Shown here: positions 49,990 through 60,648 of the stretch, in pieces
How the letters are laid out: each line of letters begins with the position of its first letter
How positions within the stretch are numbered: position 1 is the first letter of the stretch
Origin: Stomorhina lunata
Taxonomy: Eukaryota; Arthropoda; Insecta; Diptera; Rhiniidae
Length of the DNA: 64,000 nucleotides
NCBI GenBank assembly: GCA_933228675.1
Contig: OW121744.1
Coordinates: 98,567,526 to 98,631,525, forward strand
Direction: 5' to 3'
Program-made: the position numbers and the translations under genes
The notes under the pieces: generated by a model
Seen by the model: only the letters and a program-made list of their open reading frames with translations
Databases searched by the model: none
Told to the model about the DNA's origin: nothing

Positions 49990-51143
49990 TTGACTACTCT
50001 AAAGTTGCAAAATAAAAAATTTTGGACGAGGTAGCAAATTTATGTAACGTTGTTAAAAGGGAAGTAACCTAGGAGCAGATATGAAAGGTTGGTGTCGTTC
50101 ACAAAAATATTGTGTGAGAAAAACCAGTGGTCGATCATACATTTGATTCTCCAGAGAAGCTCTGAAAGTAGTTAGAGCATGGGGTGTAAAATTTGTGATC
50201 TTTATCTGAACGAGAAGTACCCTAAGGAGCAGAGATAGAAATTTAATATGTTTTACAAAAATGTTTGAGAGAAAAAATTAAGGGGGGTACGTCATACATT
50301 TCGATCCTCCAGAGGCGTCATGAAAGTAGTTACCACGAGAGGGGCAAAGTTTTAAACTTTATTTGAAGGGAAGGTACCCTAAGGAGCAAGGGTAGAAGGT
50401 TAGTATGTTCTACAAAAATGTTCGGGGAGAAAAAATTAATTGGGGTTCACCATACATTTTAATCCACCAGAGCCGGCCTGAAAGTAGTTAGAAGGAGGGG
50501 GGCAAAATCCGAAAATCTTCATTTTAAAGGAAGGTACCCTAAGGAGCAGGGATAGAAGGTAAGTATGTTCTACAAAAATGTTTGGGAGAAAAAATAAATG
50601 GGGGTTCACCATACATTTGAATCCACCAGAGCCGGCCTGAAAGTAGTTAGAAGAAGGGTGGCAAAATCCGAAAATCTTAATTTGAAGGGAAGGTACCCTA
50701 AGTAGCAGAGATAAAATGTTAGTATGTTCTACAAAAATGTTGGGAAGGAAAAATCAATAGAGGTTGTCATGCATTTTAATCCTCCAGAGGCGCCCAGAAA
50801 CTTGTTGGGGCGATGGGGGCAAAATTTATAAAAAACTAACTTTTGTAGGGCAAGTCCCTTAAGGATCGGAGATGGGGTAAAATCATGTTCCACAAAAATG
50901 TTTGGGAGGGAAAATTAAGGGTGGTAAGTCTTACATTTTACCACGGTAGGGGCGACTCCGTGGCAGTTATAGGACATTTTATGCTTTTTTTCACTTTTAC
51001 CTCGAACTTTGACCTCGATGAGGCGCCATTTCCCCTTTTCCAAACTCCGCCATTTTTTGGCATATGCATTTTTTTTCCAATCCTAACAAAATAAGAGGCG
51101 GGAATACATAAAAATCAAAAAGTCGTTCACTATGTCATACCTA
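49990..51143. repeat. Right long inverted repeat with six ~158-bp units
   Basis: Inverted relative to the left repeat. CAAAAATGTT-type starts lie near 50102, 50258, 50413, 50573, 50731 and 50893, i.e. one unit more than on the left. The outermost ~230 bp (with AATCCTAACAAAATAAGAGG) match the left end closely. Confidence 0.88.
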
Positions 51144-51151
51144 GTGGTCAA

Positions 51152-51675
51152 CATCATCTTTAGAGAGCAATACCAAATGATGTAGGAAATGATAAAGCAT
51201 TACAGCTACTGTTTGGTTCTGAAAATTGTAATACTCCGTTTGACTGGTCAAAAGGCAAATATTCACTAAAAATGAGCCTCAAAACTAGAGGACGGAATGG
51301 GAGAACCAAAAGGAAAATAGAAAAACGAAATCAAATTGTTATTCTCATAGACATGAAAATACAAAATATAAAAAATACGAATACGTAATTTTGCATTTTT
51401 ATAGAAATTCCGCGATTTTTTACGATTAATTTCTTTTTTTGGAACTTTATCCTTGGCGAGCATTTTATTTTAACGAACATTTGTTCAATACAAGCTTATA
51501 TTTGCAGGATAATGATGTTGGAAATAAGTACAAAATAAAATAATGTTGCTCACTTGTGGTGTTACATATATTTGATTTAAGTTCTGTTACGTGTTCTGCA
51601 CCCTACATTAAGTAGTTGTTAAAATTTAATAATGAAAATCTCATTTCATAAAATTGGTTCATTAACCAACAATTT
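51152..51675. other. Spacer, no gene seen
   Basis: Unique AT-rich sequence between the transposon and Sat B block 2. Confidence 0.55.
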
Positions 51676-54060
51676 CAAAGAAATATTTTTCTATAGAAAA
51701 ATTTTCACAAGAAATATTTTTCTATAGAAAAATTTTCAATATAAATATTTTTTTATAGAAAAATTTTCAATAGAAATATTTTTCTATAGAAAAATTTTCA
51801 ATAGAAATATTTTTCTATAGAAAAATTTTCAATAGAAATATTTTTCTATAGAAAAATTTCCAATAGAAATATTTTTCTATAGAAAAATTTTCAATAGAAA
51901 TATTTTTCTATAGAAAAATTTTCAATAGAAATATTTTTCTATAGAAAAATTTTCAATAGAAATATTTTTCTAAAGAAAAATTTTCGATAGAAATATTTTT
52001 CTAAAGAAAAATTTTGAATAGAAATAATTTTCTAAAGAACAATTTTCAATAGAAATATTTTTCTAAACATAAATTTTTAATAGAAATAATTTTCTATAGA
52101 AAAATTTTCAATAGAAATATTTTTCTATAGAAAAATTTTCAATAGAAATATTTTTCTATAGAAAAATTTTCAATAGAAATATTTTTCTATAGAAAAATTT
52201 TCAATAGAAATATTTTTCTATAGAAAAATTTTCGATAGAAATATTTTTCTATAGAAAAATTTTCGATAGAAAAATTTTCGATAGAAATATTTTTTTATAG
52301 AAAAATTTTCGATAGAAATATTTTTCTATAGAAAAATTTTCGATAGAAATATTTTTCTATAGAAAAATTTTCGATAGAAATATTTTTCTATAGAAAAATT
52401 TTCGATAGAAATATTTTTCTATAGAAAAATTTTCGATAGAAATATTTTTCTATAGAAAAATTTTCGATAGAAATATTTTTCTATAGAAAAATTTTTGATA
52501 GAAATATTTTTCTATAGAAAAATTTCCAATAGAAATATTTTTCTATAGAAAAATTTTCAATAGAAATATTTTTCTATAGAAAAATTTTCAATAGAAATAT
52601 TTTTCTATAGAAAAATTTTCAATAGAAATATTTTTCTAAAGAAAAATTTTCGATAGAAATATTTTTCTAAAGAAAAATTTTGAATAGAAATAATTTTCTA
52701 AAGAACAATTTTCAATAGAAATATTTTTCTAAACATAAATTTTTAATAGAAATAATTTTCTATAGAAAAATTTTCAATAGAAATATTTTTCTATAGAAAA
52801 ATTTTCAATAGAAATATTTTTCTATAGAAAAATTTTCAATAGAAATATTTTTCTATAGAAAAATTTTCAATAGAAATATTTTTCTATAGAAAAATTTTCG
52901 ATAGAAATATTTTTCTATAGAAAAATTTTCGATAGAAATATTTTTCTATAGAAAAATTTTCGATAGAAATATTTTTCTATAGAAAAATTTTCGATAGAAA
53001 AATTTTCGATAGAAATATTTTTTTATAGAAAAATTTTCGATAGAAATATTTTTCTATAGAAAAATTTTCGATAGAAATATTTTTCTATAGAAAAATTTTC
53101 GATAGAAATATTTTTCTATAGAAAAATTTTCGATAGAAATATTTTTCTATAGAAAAATTTTTGATAGAAATATTTTTCTATAGAAAAATTTTTGATAGAA
53201 ATATTTTTCTATAGAAAAATTTTCAATAGAAATATTTTTCTATAGAAAAATTTTCGATAGAAATATTTTTCTATAGAAAAATTTTCGATAGAAATATTTT
53301 TCTATAGAAAAATTTTCGATAGAAATATTTTTCTATAGAAAAATTTTCGATAGAAATATTTTTCTATAGAAAAATTTTCGATAGAAATATTTTTCTATAG
53401 AAAAATTTTCGATAGAAATATTTTTCTATAGAAAAATTTTCGATAGAAATATTTTTCTATAGAAAAATTTTCGATAGAAATATTTTTCTATAGAAAAATT
53501 TTCGATAGAAATATTTTTCTATAGAAAAATTTTCGATAGAAATATTTTTCTATAGAAAAATTTTCGATAGAAATATTTTTCTATAGAAAAATTTTCGATA
53601 GAAATATTTTTCTATAGAAAAATTTTCGATAGAAATATTTTTCTATAGAAAAATTTTCGATAGAAATATTTTTCTATAGAAAAAATTTCGATAGAAATAT
53701 TTTTCTATAGAAAAAATTTCGATAGAAATATTTTTCTATAGAAAAAATTTCGATAGAAATATTTTTCTATAGAAAAAATTTCGATAGAAATATTTTTCTA
53801 TAGAAAAAATTTCGATAGAAATATTTTTCTATAGAAAAAATTTCGATAGAAATATTTTTCTATAGAAAAAATTTCGATAGAAATATTTTTCTATAGAACA
53901 ATTTTCAATAGAAATATTTTTCTATAGAACAATTTTCAATAGAAATATTTTTCTATGGAAAAATTTTCAATAGAAATATTTATTTCCGGTAGAAAAATTT
54001 TCGATAGAAATATTTATTTCCGGTAGAAAAATTTTCGATAGAAATATTTAATTTCTGTAG
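51676..54060 (-). repeat. Sat B, block 2 (inverted): 31-bp satellite (~77 copies)
   Basis: The exact reverse complement of the 12.3-kb monomer. Sub-variants are grouped in runs: CAATAG units, CGATAG units, an AAAAAATTTCG run near 53680-53880 and a CAATTTTC run after it. A distinctive series of variant units at 51970-52100 recurs at 52636-52765, showing a higher-order duplication. Half-size units occur near 52262 and 52989. Confidence 0.96.
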
Positions 54061-54252
54061 GATAATAAGTCAAACATACCTCTTAAAATATAGTAGTGCA
54101 GATATACCTACTTATTTGTTTTTTTTTTTAGAAATTTCCCAAATGGTCATAAAATAAAAGAAATGGTCCAATCGTAGTGTTTGAGTTCGCTAAAGTATTT
54201 TAGCTGCTGTAGCACAAATTTACATACGAGTATGAATTCGTAAGCACATGTA

Positions 54253-54518
54253 TTAGGGTGGGTCATTTTTTAGTTTTTTCTTGAATAGTTATATTATGTC
54301 AATAGAAAGCATGATAAGTCTTTTTAGGCGGTCTAGTTGCCATATTACTATGGAGAAGAGTGGGAATTTTTTTGAGATCTAAAATACTTCGATTTTGTTC
54401 CACATAAATAAGTACCGAAATTATACGATCGTCCTTTAATCTTCTAATTAACATATCAGATCAACATAATGTCACTACTTGATGCTGAATGGCTCATCAT
54501 TTAACCGACCCATCCTAA
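54253..54518. mobile_element. MITE with TTAGGGTGGGTC ends and TA duplication
   Basis: The left end TTAGGGTGGGTC and the right end (complement TTAGGATGGGTC) are inverted with one mismatch. TA flanks both sides (54251-54252 and 54519-54520). It is 266 bp with no coding capacity. TA duplications point to a Tc1/mariner-related source, though the end sequence differs from the DD41D copies here. Confidence 0.65.
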
Positions 54519-54520
54519 TA

Positions 54521-55305
54521 TACATACTAGTACAGTTATGTTGCTTTGTATAGCATTGTTTTCCTTAATTAATGTTTAATCAGCAACACAGTCGTAGTCG
54601 TTTGCCAAAATAAAGTAACACAAAAAAATTAACAAAAAATCGCATAAAAAACCGGAGAAACTTTCGCGTGAAACTCATTCATCTGCACGCTGTGCTCTGG
54701 AATTAAAAACGAAGAACAAATACATATCAGCGGTAGTAAGTCCAGGTCCACTCTGCAGTGGAGACAGCAGCAGGAGTAGCATAAACTAAATAAAACCAAA
54801 AAACAGCAAATAACAAAATACTTACAGTTGCGCGATTTTTTTTTTTTAATTTTTTTGTTAATTTTGTTTTGTTCTCATACTTTCTTTTTGTTTTTTGGAT
54901 TTATTTCTTTGGTTTGTTACGAAAACATTTGCCACCAAAAAAGAAAAATATAATATTAAACTTTTTTACTACTCGCAATAGCAATCGCGCTTTTCTCTTA
55001 CCCTGTAATGACGACGACAATGGCTAGAAAAAGTTACAAAGCTTAAAGCAATTGGGTGGCAAGGGGTTGTTTGTTTGACTGCATTGCTGTGGATGGACGG
55101 ATGGTTGGATGGATGGGTTATGAACACTTTGTTTTTTAGTTATTTTGCGCTTTTTTTCCTTTGCGAACGCATGTACTCAAGTGACCAAAAAGCCAAAAAA
55201 CACAGGCCACTACCTCTGTTTTGCAGATGGGCATCACATATGTATTTGAAAGTTTGGGGGAATGTTGTTAGGGATTGCTATATTGAGGGCCTTAGAGATT
55301 TCAGA
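54521..55305. other. Spacer, no gene seen
   Basis: Unique sequence including a T-rich tract near 54837-54900 and a GGATGGATGG-like patch near 55090-55118. No supportable coding region. Confidence 0.55.
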
Positions 55306-55902
55306 TTTTGAAAAATTTCCTACAAAAATATTCCCATAAAAATAAGAAATTTTTGAAAAATTTCCTATAAAAATAAGAAAAAATAAAAATATTCCCATAA
55401 AAATAAGAAATTTTTGAAAATTTTCTATAAAAATAAGAAATTTTTGAAAAATTTTCTATAAAAATAAGAAATTTTTGAAAAATTTTCTGTAAAAATAAGA
55501 ACTTTTGAAAAATGTCCTATAAAAATAAGAAATTTTTGAAAAATTTCCTATAAAAATAAGAAATTTTTGAAAATTTTCCTATAAAAAAAAGAAATTTTTG
55601 AAAAATTTCCTATAACAATAAGAAATTTTTGAAAAATTTCCTATAAAAGTAAGAAATTTTTGAAAAATTTCCTATAAAAATAAGAAATTTTTGAAAAATT
55701 TCCTATAAAAATAAGAAATTTTTGAAAATTTTCCTATAAAAAAAAGAAATTTTTGAAAAGTTTCCTATAAAAATAAAAAATTTTTGAAAAATTTCCTATA
55801 AAAGTAAGAAATTTTTGAAAAATTTCCTATAAAAATAAGAAATTTTTGAAAAATTTCCTATAAAAATAACAAATTTTTGAAAAATTTCCTATAAAAATTA
55901 AA
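55306..55902 (-). repeat. Sat A, block 6 (inverted, AAGAAA variant)
   Basis: Reverse-orientation Sat A of about 19 units, nearly all with ATAAGAAA in place of ATAGGAAA, a subfamily not dominant elsewhere. It abuts block 7 head to head. Confidence 0.95.
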
Positions 55903-57190
55903 ATCTAATTTTTATAACAAATTTTTCAAAAATTTCTTATTTTTATGTGAAATTTTTCAAAAATTTGTTATTTTTATACAAAATTTTTTAAAAATTTCTT
56001 ATTTTTATAAGAAATTTTTCAAAAATTTCATATTTTTATAGGAAAATGTTCAAAAACATATTTTTTTTATGGGAAATTTTTCAAAAATTCTTTATTTTTA
56101 TAGGAAATTTTTCAAAAATTTTTTATTTTCATAGGAATTTTTTCAAAAATTTCTTATTTTTGTAGGAAATTTTTCAAAACTTTCCTATTTTTATAGGAAA
56201 TTTTTCAAAAATTTCCTATTCTTATAGGAAATTTTTCAAAACTTTCCTATTTTTATAGGAAATTTTTCAAAAATTTCCTATTCTTATAGGAAATTTTTCA
56301 AAAATTTCCTGTTTTTATAGGAAATTTTTCAAAAATTTTCTATTTTTATTGGAAATTTTTCAAAAATTTCCTATTTTTATAGGAAATTTTTCAAAAATTT
56401 CCTATTTTTATAGGAAATTTTTCAAAAATTTCCTATTTTTATAGGAAATTTTTCAAAAATTTCCTATTTTTATAGGAAATTTTTCAAAAATTTCCTATTT
56501 TTATAGGAAATTTTTTAAAAATTTTCTATTTTTATAGGAAATTTTTAAAAAAATTCCTATTTTTATAGGAAATTTTTCAAAAATTTACGATTTTTATAGG
56601 AAATTTTTCAAAAATTTCCTATTTTTATAGGAAATTTTTCAAAAATTTCCATTTTTTATAGGAAATTTTTCTAAAATTTCCTATTTTTATAGGAAATTTT
56701 TCAAAAATTTCCTATTTTTATAGGAAATTTTTCAAAAATTTCCAATTTTTATAGGAAATTTTTCAAAAATTTCCTATTTTTATAGGAAATTTTTCAAAAG
56801 TTTCCTATTTTTATAGGAAATTTTTCAAAAATTTCCTATTTTTATAGGAAATTTTTCAAAAATTTCCTGTGTTTATAGGAAATTTTTAAAAAAATTCCTA
56901 TTTTTATAGGAAATTTTTCAAAAATTTCCTATTTTTATAGGAAATTTTTCAAAAATTTCCTATTTTTATAGGAAATTTTTTAAAAATTTCCTATTTTTAT
57001 AGGAAATTTTTCAAAAATTTCTTATTTTGATAGGAAACTTTTCAAAAATTTCTTTTTTTTATAGGAAATTTTTCAAAAATTTCTTATTTTTATAGGAAAT
57101 TTTTCAAAAATTTCTTATTTTTATAAAAAATTTTTCAAAAATTTCTTATTTTTATAGGAAGTTTTTGAAAAATTTCCTATAAAAATGATT
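55903..57190 (+). repeat. Sat A, block 7
   Basis: Forward Sat A, about 41 units. The first units next to the junction carry TTTCTTAT, the complement of the block 6 variant; later units return to the standard form. The last monomer (about 57160-57187) is flipped again. Confidence 0.95.
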
Positions 57191-58971
57191 TGATCGAATG
57201 ACTTATATAATCATTTCTCTTAGCAGGCCGCGAAACCCGAAAATTTTTCATTCTGAATGTGGTTGTAAGTTTGGGTGGTATGTAGTATTTGTTTAATACA
57301 TTTCATTTTTAAGACCCTGAGTTATTTTCTACTCTTATGTTTGCGTTTTTTTGCGGAAGCCTCGGTGCCTGGGTATGAGTCAAGGTAGATGGGTACATAA
57401 CTTGTTGTTTGGTACATTTTCTTTTTATTTTCGCTTTTATTTATTTGTGTTGGAGCGCAAAAAATGGAACAAAACATTATAAAACGGAAATATGTAAATT
57501 TTTTTGTGTTATACTTTTTGCTTTGACCAATATAACAAAACATAGATATGGTGGTTTCCATGGATTTAAAAATTTTAATTTAAAAGTGACGATAGCACTT
57601 TTTTGAAAAAAATTTTAAAACCCTCGAGAATAATATAAATTTCTTCAAAAATCGTATGCCCCTTTTGCGGTTCTCAACTCAACTCAGTTTGGTCATCCGC
57701 CAGTCGACCTAATTTTCAATCAATTAAATTATTTTTCGATAATGCGGAAGTAAAAAACGTTGAGCTCCGCAATATTAAAAAGATAATTTTGTTGAGTGAA
57801 AGATGGGTAGACTGGCAGACGACAAAACTGAGTTCAGTTAAGAACGGCAATAGGGGCATTAGTAATTTTCTTAGGAAAGAGTTATGATTACTTTTAGCAT
57901 CCGCTATGTGACGGAAATCGATCGTTTTTAAATCAATTGATTTCAGATATATTTTTGAGATCATTTTCCACATTCCCACAAAAAATTTAAACCAAATGAA
58001 AGATAAGATACAAGATAAGATAAGATAAGATATAAGTAAAACGGATTTTTTTTTGGAAATAACCGAAAATTGTTTTTAACCAATTAAAAATCGATCGATT
58101 TGAAAATGATCGATTTCCATCATATACTGTATTATATAGCATTTAAAATCATATTTAAAATTCTATTGCATACTTTTTGGCTTTTAAAACCTTAATGTAT
58201 TGAAACACCCATATCGTATTTAAAATATTTATTTCTATTTTTATGTCGTTGTTTAAAATCATCATTTCATTTTAACTTCACTCTGTTGTTTTTTTTTTTC
58301 TCTTGCTTTTTCTATTATTTTTATTTATTTTTATATTTATTCTTCGACGAAGATCGTGGTTTATTTCTATTTTTCTGAATTAACAATAACAATGACCAAA
58401 CGATGGACGCGAACAAATACATGAGAAGTTGTATGAGGCAGCTAGAGCGCTGTTCCATACAGACACCACAAAAATGGTGCTGGAAATGAGTATCTGACCA
58501 ATAACGTTGAGAGTATGAGAATAGTACTTGGTTCATGTTTTTTTTTTAGTTTTTCCCCCCATTTTTGGCTCTCAACGGTGGCACAAATAAAACACATGCC
58601 AAATGAATTCGCGGCCATCTAAAAAAAGTAACTGAAAAATAAAAATAACAAACAGTTATTACAAAAACAAAAAAGAAAACGTTTTAAAAAATAGAAAAAA
58701 ATTATAAAAACTGTAATGTATTGGGTAAAAAACACAAAATAATTTGGCAAGTTGGAACATACACACATACACACATACGTTTAACACCAGGGATCAATAC
58801 AATGTGAAAGTTGGCGGGATTTAAAGGAATGTAAGCATTAAACAAGTACTTACATAATTCCCCGACAAGATTCCAATTGGAACAAGGGATACTTCTCTCA
58901 GACAATAAGTTGCTTTCGATTCTAGTTTTAGACTGATTAAGGGACCTACGTTTTAACTCCGGCCGAACTCG
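57191..58971. other. Spacer, no gene seen
   Basis: Unique sequence with a short GATAA-rich run near 58006-58037 and a run of CACATACACACATA near 58760. No gene, RNA or transposon could be supported. Confidence 0.55.
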
Positions 58972-59395
58972 TTGATAGTAATACGGCAGGTCCAAATATT
59001 TAGTTAGGAGTTCCTAAAGGAGTATCTAATTTCGTAGGTGCAATCTTAATATACTGAATGTACCTCCAAATATTTTTGATTGTAGATATAACAAGTAAGA
59101 GTGTTATTTTCGGCTGTGCGGATTCTTATATACCCACCATCAAGTTGTGTTAAATTTAGAAACATATCTCATATATCTACAATGGTGCAGGTAATTCAAA
59201 ATCTGGACCAAAACTGAAAAATTCCTAAGCTAATTGGTATTGTTGGTAAAACCTTTGGACTAAATTCGGTTGCGGTAGCTTTATAGTTTAAAATTTAAAA
59301 ATATTTAAGTGGTTTCCCCAGTATAGTTTTACATTAATAAGTTGTTAAATACTTTTCGTTGCGCTTAATATGTAGTTAGGCTAAACACGTTAATA

Positions 59396-60648
59396 TCGGG
59401 TGTTTTTTATTGAGGTATAGAACTTTAAGTTGGCATCACTTTTTTAACTGGCGGCCATTTTTTCAGCTGTCAAGTGATTAATATTTAGTTCGGTTTGCCA
59501 TTTCATCATGAACAGGTTGACAAAAGAACAACGCTTGCAAATCGTGCAAATTTATTTCGAAAATAATGGTTCAGTTCGCGAAGTTTACCGCAAGCTTCGT
59601 CCATTTTATGATCGACATAATCGTCCATCAGAGTAATTAATTCGGTTAACCATGGATCGTTTTCGCACTACGTTTACTCTATGTGATAATACGCATCCGC
59701 AGCGACGTCGAACAGTGCGCACCGAAGAAACAATTGCCGCTGTAGAGCAAAGTATTGAAGAGGACCCGAATGAATCGATTCGCCTTCGCCGATCTTGGCT
59801 TGCGACCTTACAAGATCCAGCTTGTGCAAGAATTAAAGCCGCGAGACCATGCAATGCGTCATGATTTTGGTGTATGGGCCGAAAATGAGATTGATCTCGA
59901 TGCTGATTTTCATCGCAAAATTTTGTTCAGTGATGAGGCTCATTTTTGGTTGAATAGCCATTCAACAAGCAAAATTTCCGCATTTGGAGTGAAGAGAATC
60001 CACATGAGACCCTTGAGACGCCATTACATCCACAAAAACTGACTGTTTGGTGTGCTCTATGGGCTGGTGGAGTCATTGGGCCATACTTCTTCCGAAAGAA
60101 TGCTGGAGAGTCAGTTACCATAAATGGAGACCGGTATAGAGCCATGATAACCGACTATTTTGTTCCCCAATTGGATGGCATGAATGTGGATGAGTTGTGG
60201 TTCCAACAAGACGGCGCTACATGCCACACAGCGCACGTCACAATTGATTTATTGAAGGAAACATTCGATGAGCGCATAATTTCGCGGAATGGACCTGTCA
60301 ATTGGCCACCAAGATCGTGCGATTTGACACCACTGGATTATTTTCTTTGGGGATATGTGAAGTCGCTCGTCTACGCCAACAAACCAGAAACGTTAGGGGA
60401 CTTGGAATCCAACATTGGTGGCGTTATTGCCAACATACGGCCCCATATGCTCGAAAAAGTAGTTGATAATTGGACCTGTAGAATTGGCTTTATTCGAGCC
60501 AGCCGCGGCGGCCACATGCCCGAAATCATATTTAAACATTAATGGCATAAAATGATCCTTCCAATAAAGCCAAATTGATGGACATTAAAACGATTTTCTT
60601 GTGTTTTATTTCAATTCGAAGTTCTATACCTCTAAAAAAAACACCCAT
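59396..60648 (+). mobile_element. DD41D (rosa-type) mariner, copy 2, near full length
   Basis: A 1253-bp element starting TCGGGTGTTTT and ending AAAACACCCAT, with ~30-bp imperfect inverted ends and TA on both sides (59394-59395, 60649-60650). The insertion splits family R inside AACACGTTAATAGTAATACG. The uninterrupted version is present near 3352-3371 and 3841-3860, so the target and its duplication are read directly. Confidence 0.95.
59508..60542 (+). pseudogene. DD41D mariner transposase, copy 2 (defective)
   Basis: It starts at MNRLTKEQ as in copy 1. Codon 43 is TAA (59634-59636) where copy 1 has a Gln codon. Between about 59775 and 59800 part of the second helix-turn-helix region is missing with a frame change, and one base is lost near 59957 just after LFSDEAHFW. 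The rest of the catalytic domain is open: WFQQDGATCH and CDLTPLDYF with 41 residues between the key Asps, then KPETLGDLESNIGG and an intact C-terminus ending EIIFKH. It keeps the C-terminus that copy 1 lost. Confidence 0.92.

Larger units (their letters stand above)
46152..51143 (-). mobile_element. hAT-like DNA transposon with very long inverted repeats (4992 bp)
   Basis: The ends are TAGGCATGACATAGTGA (46152) and, on the other strand, TAGGTATGACATAGTGA (from 51143). The direct repeat GTGGTCAA stands exactly outside both (46144-46151 and 51144-51151), an intact 8-bp target duplication. Inverted similarity extends inward about 1 kb on each side. A single transposase gene in reverse orientation fills the middle. 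The TAGG start, 8-bp duplication and transposase motif layout favour the hAT superfamily or a close relative. The gene is broken, so the copy is not autonomous. Confidence 0.9.

Noticed and set aside
46152..51143. P element or piggyBac assignment for the 5-kb transposon
   Set aside because: The 8-bp duplication excludes piggyBac (TTAA). TAGG ends and the CxxH motif after the second Asp fit hAT better than P, though P-like remains a distant alternative.
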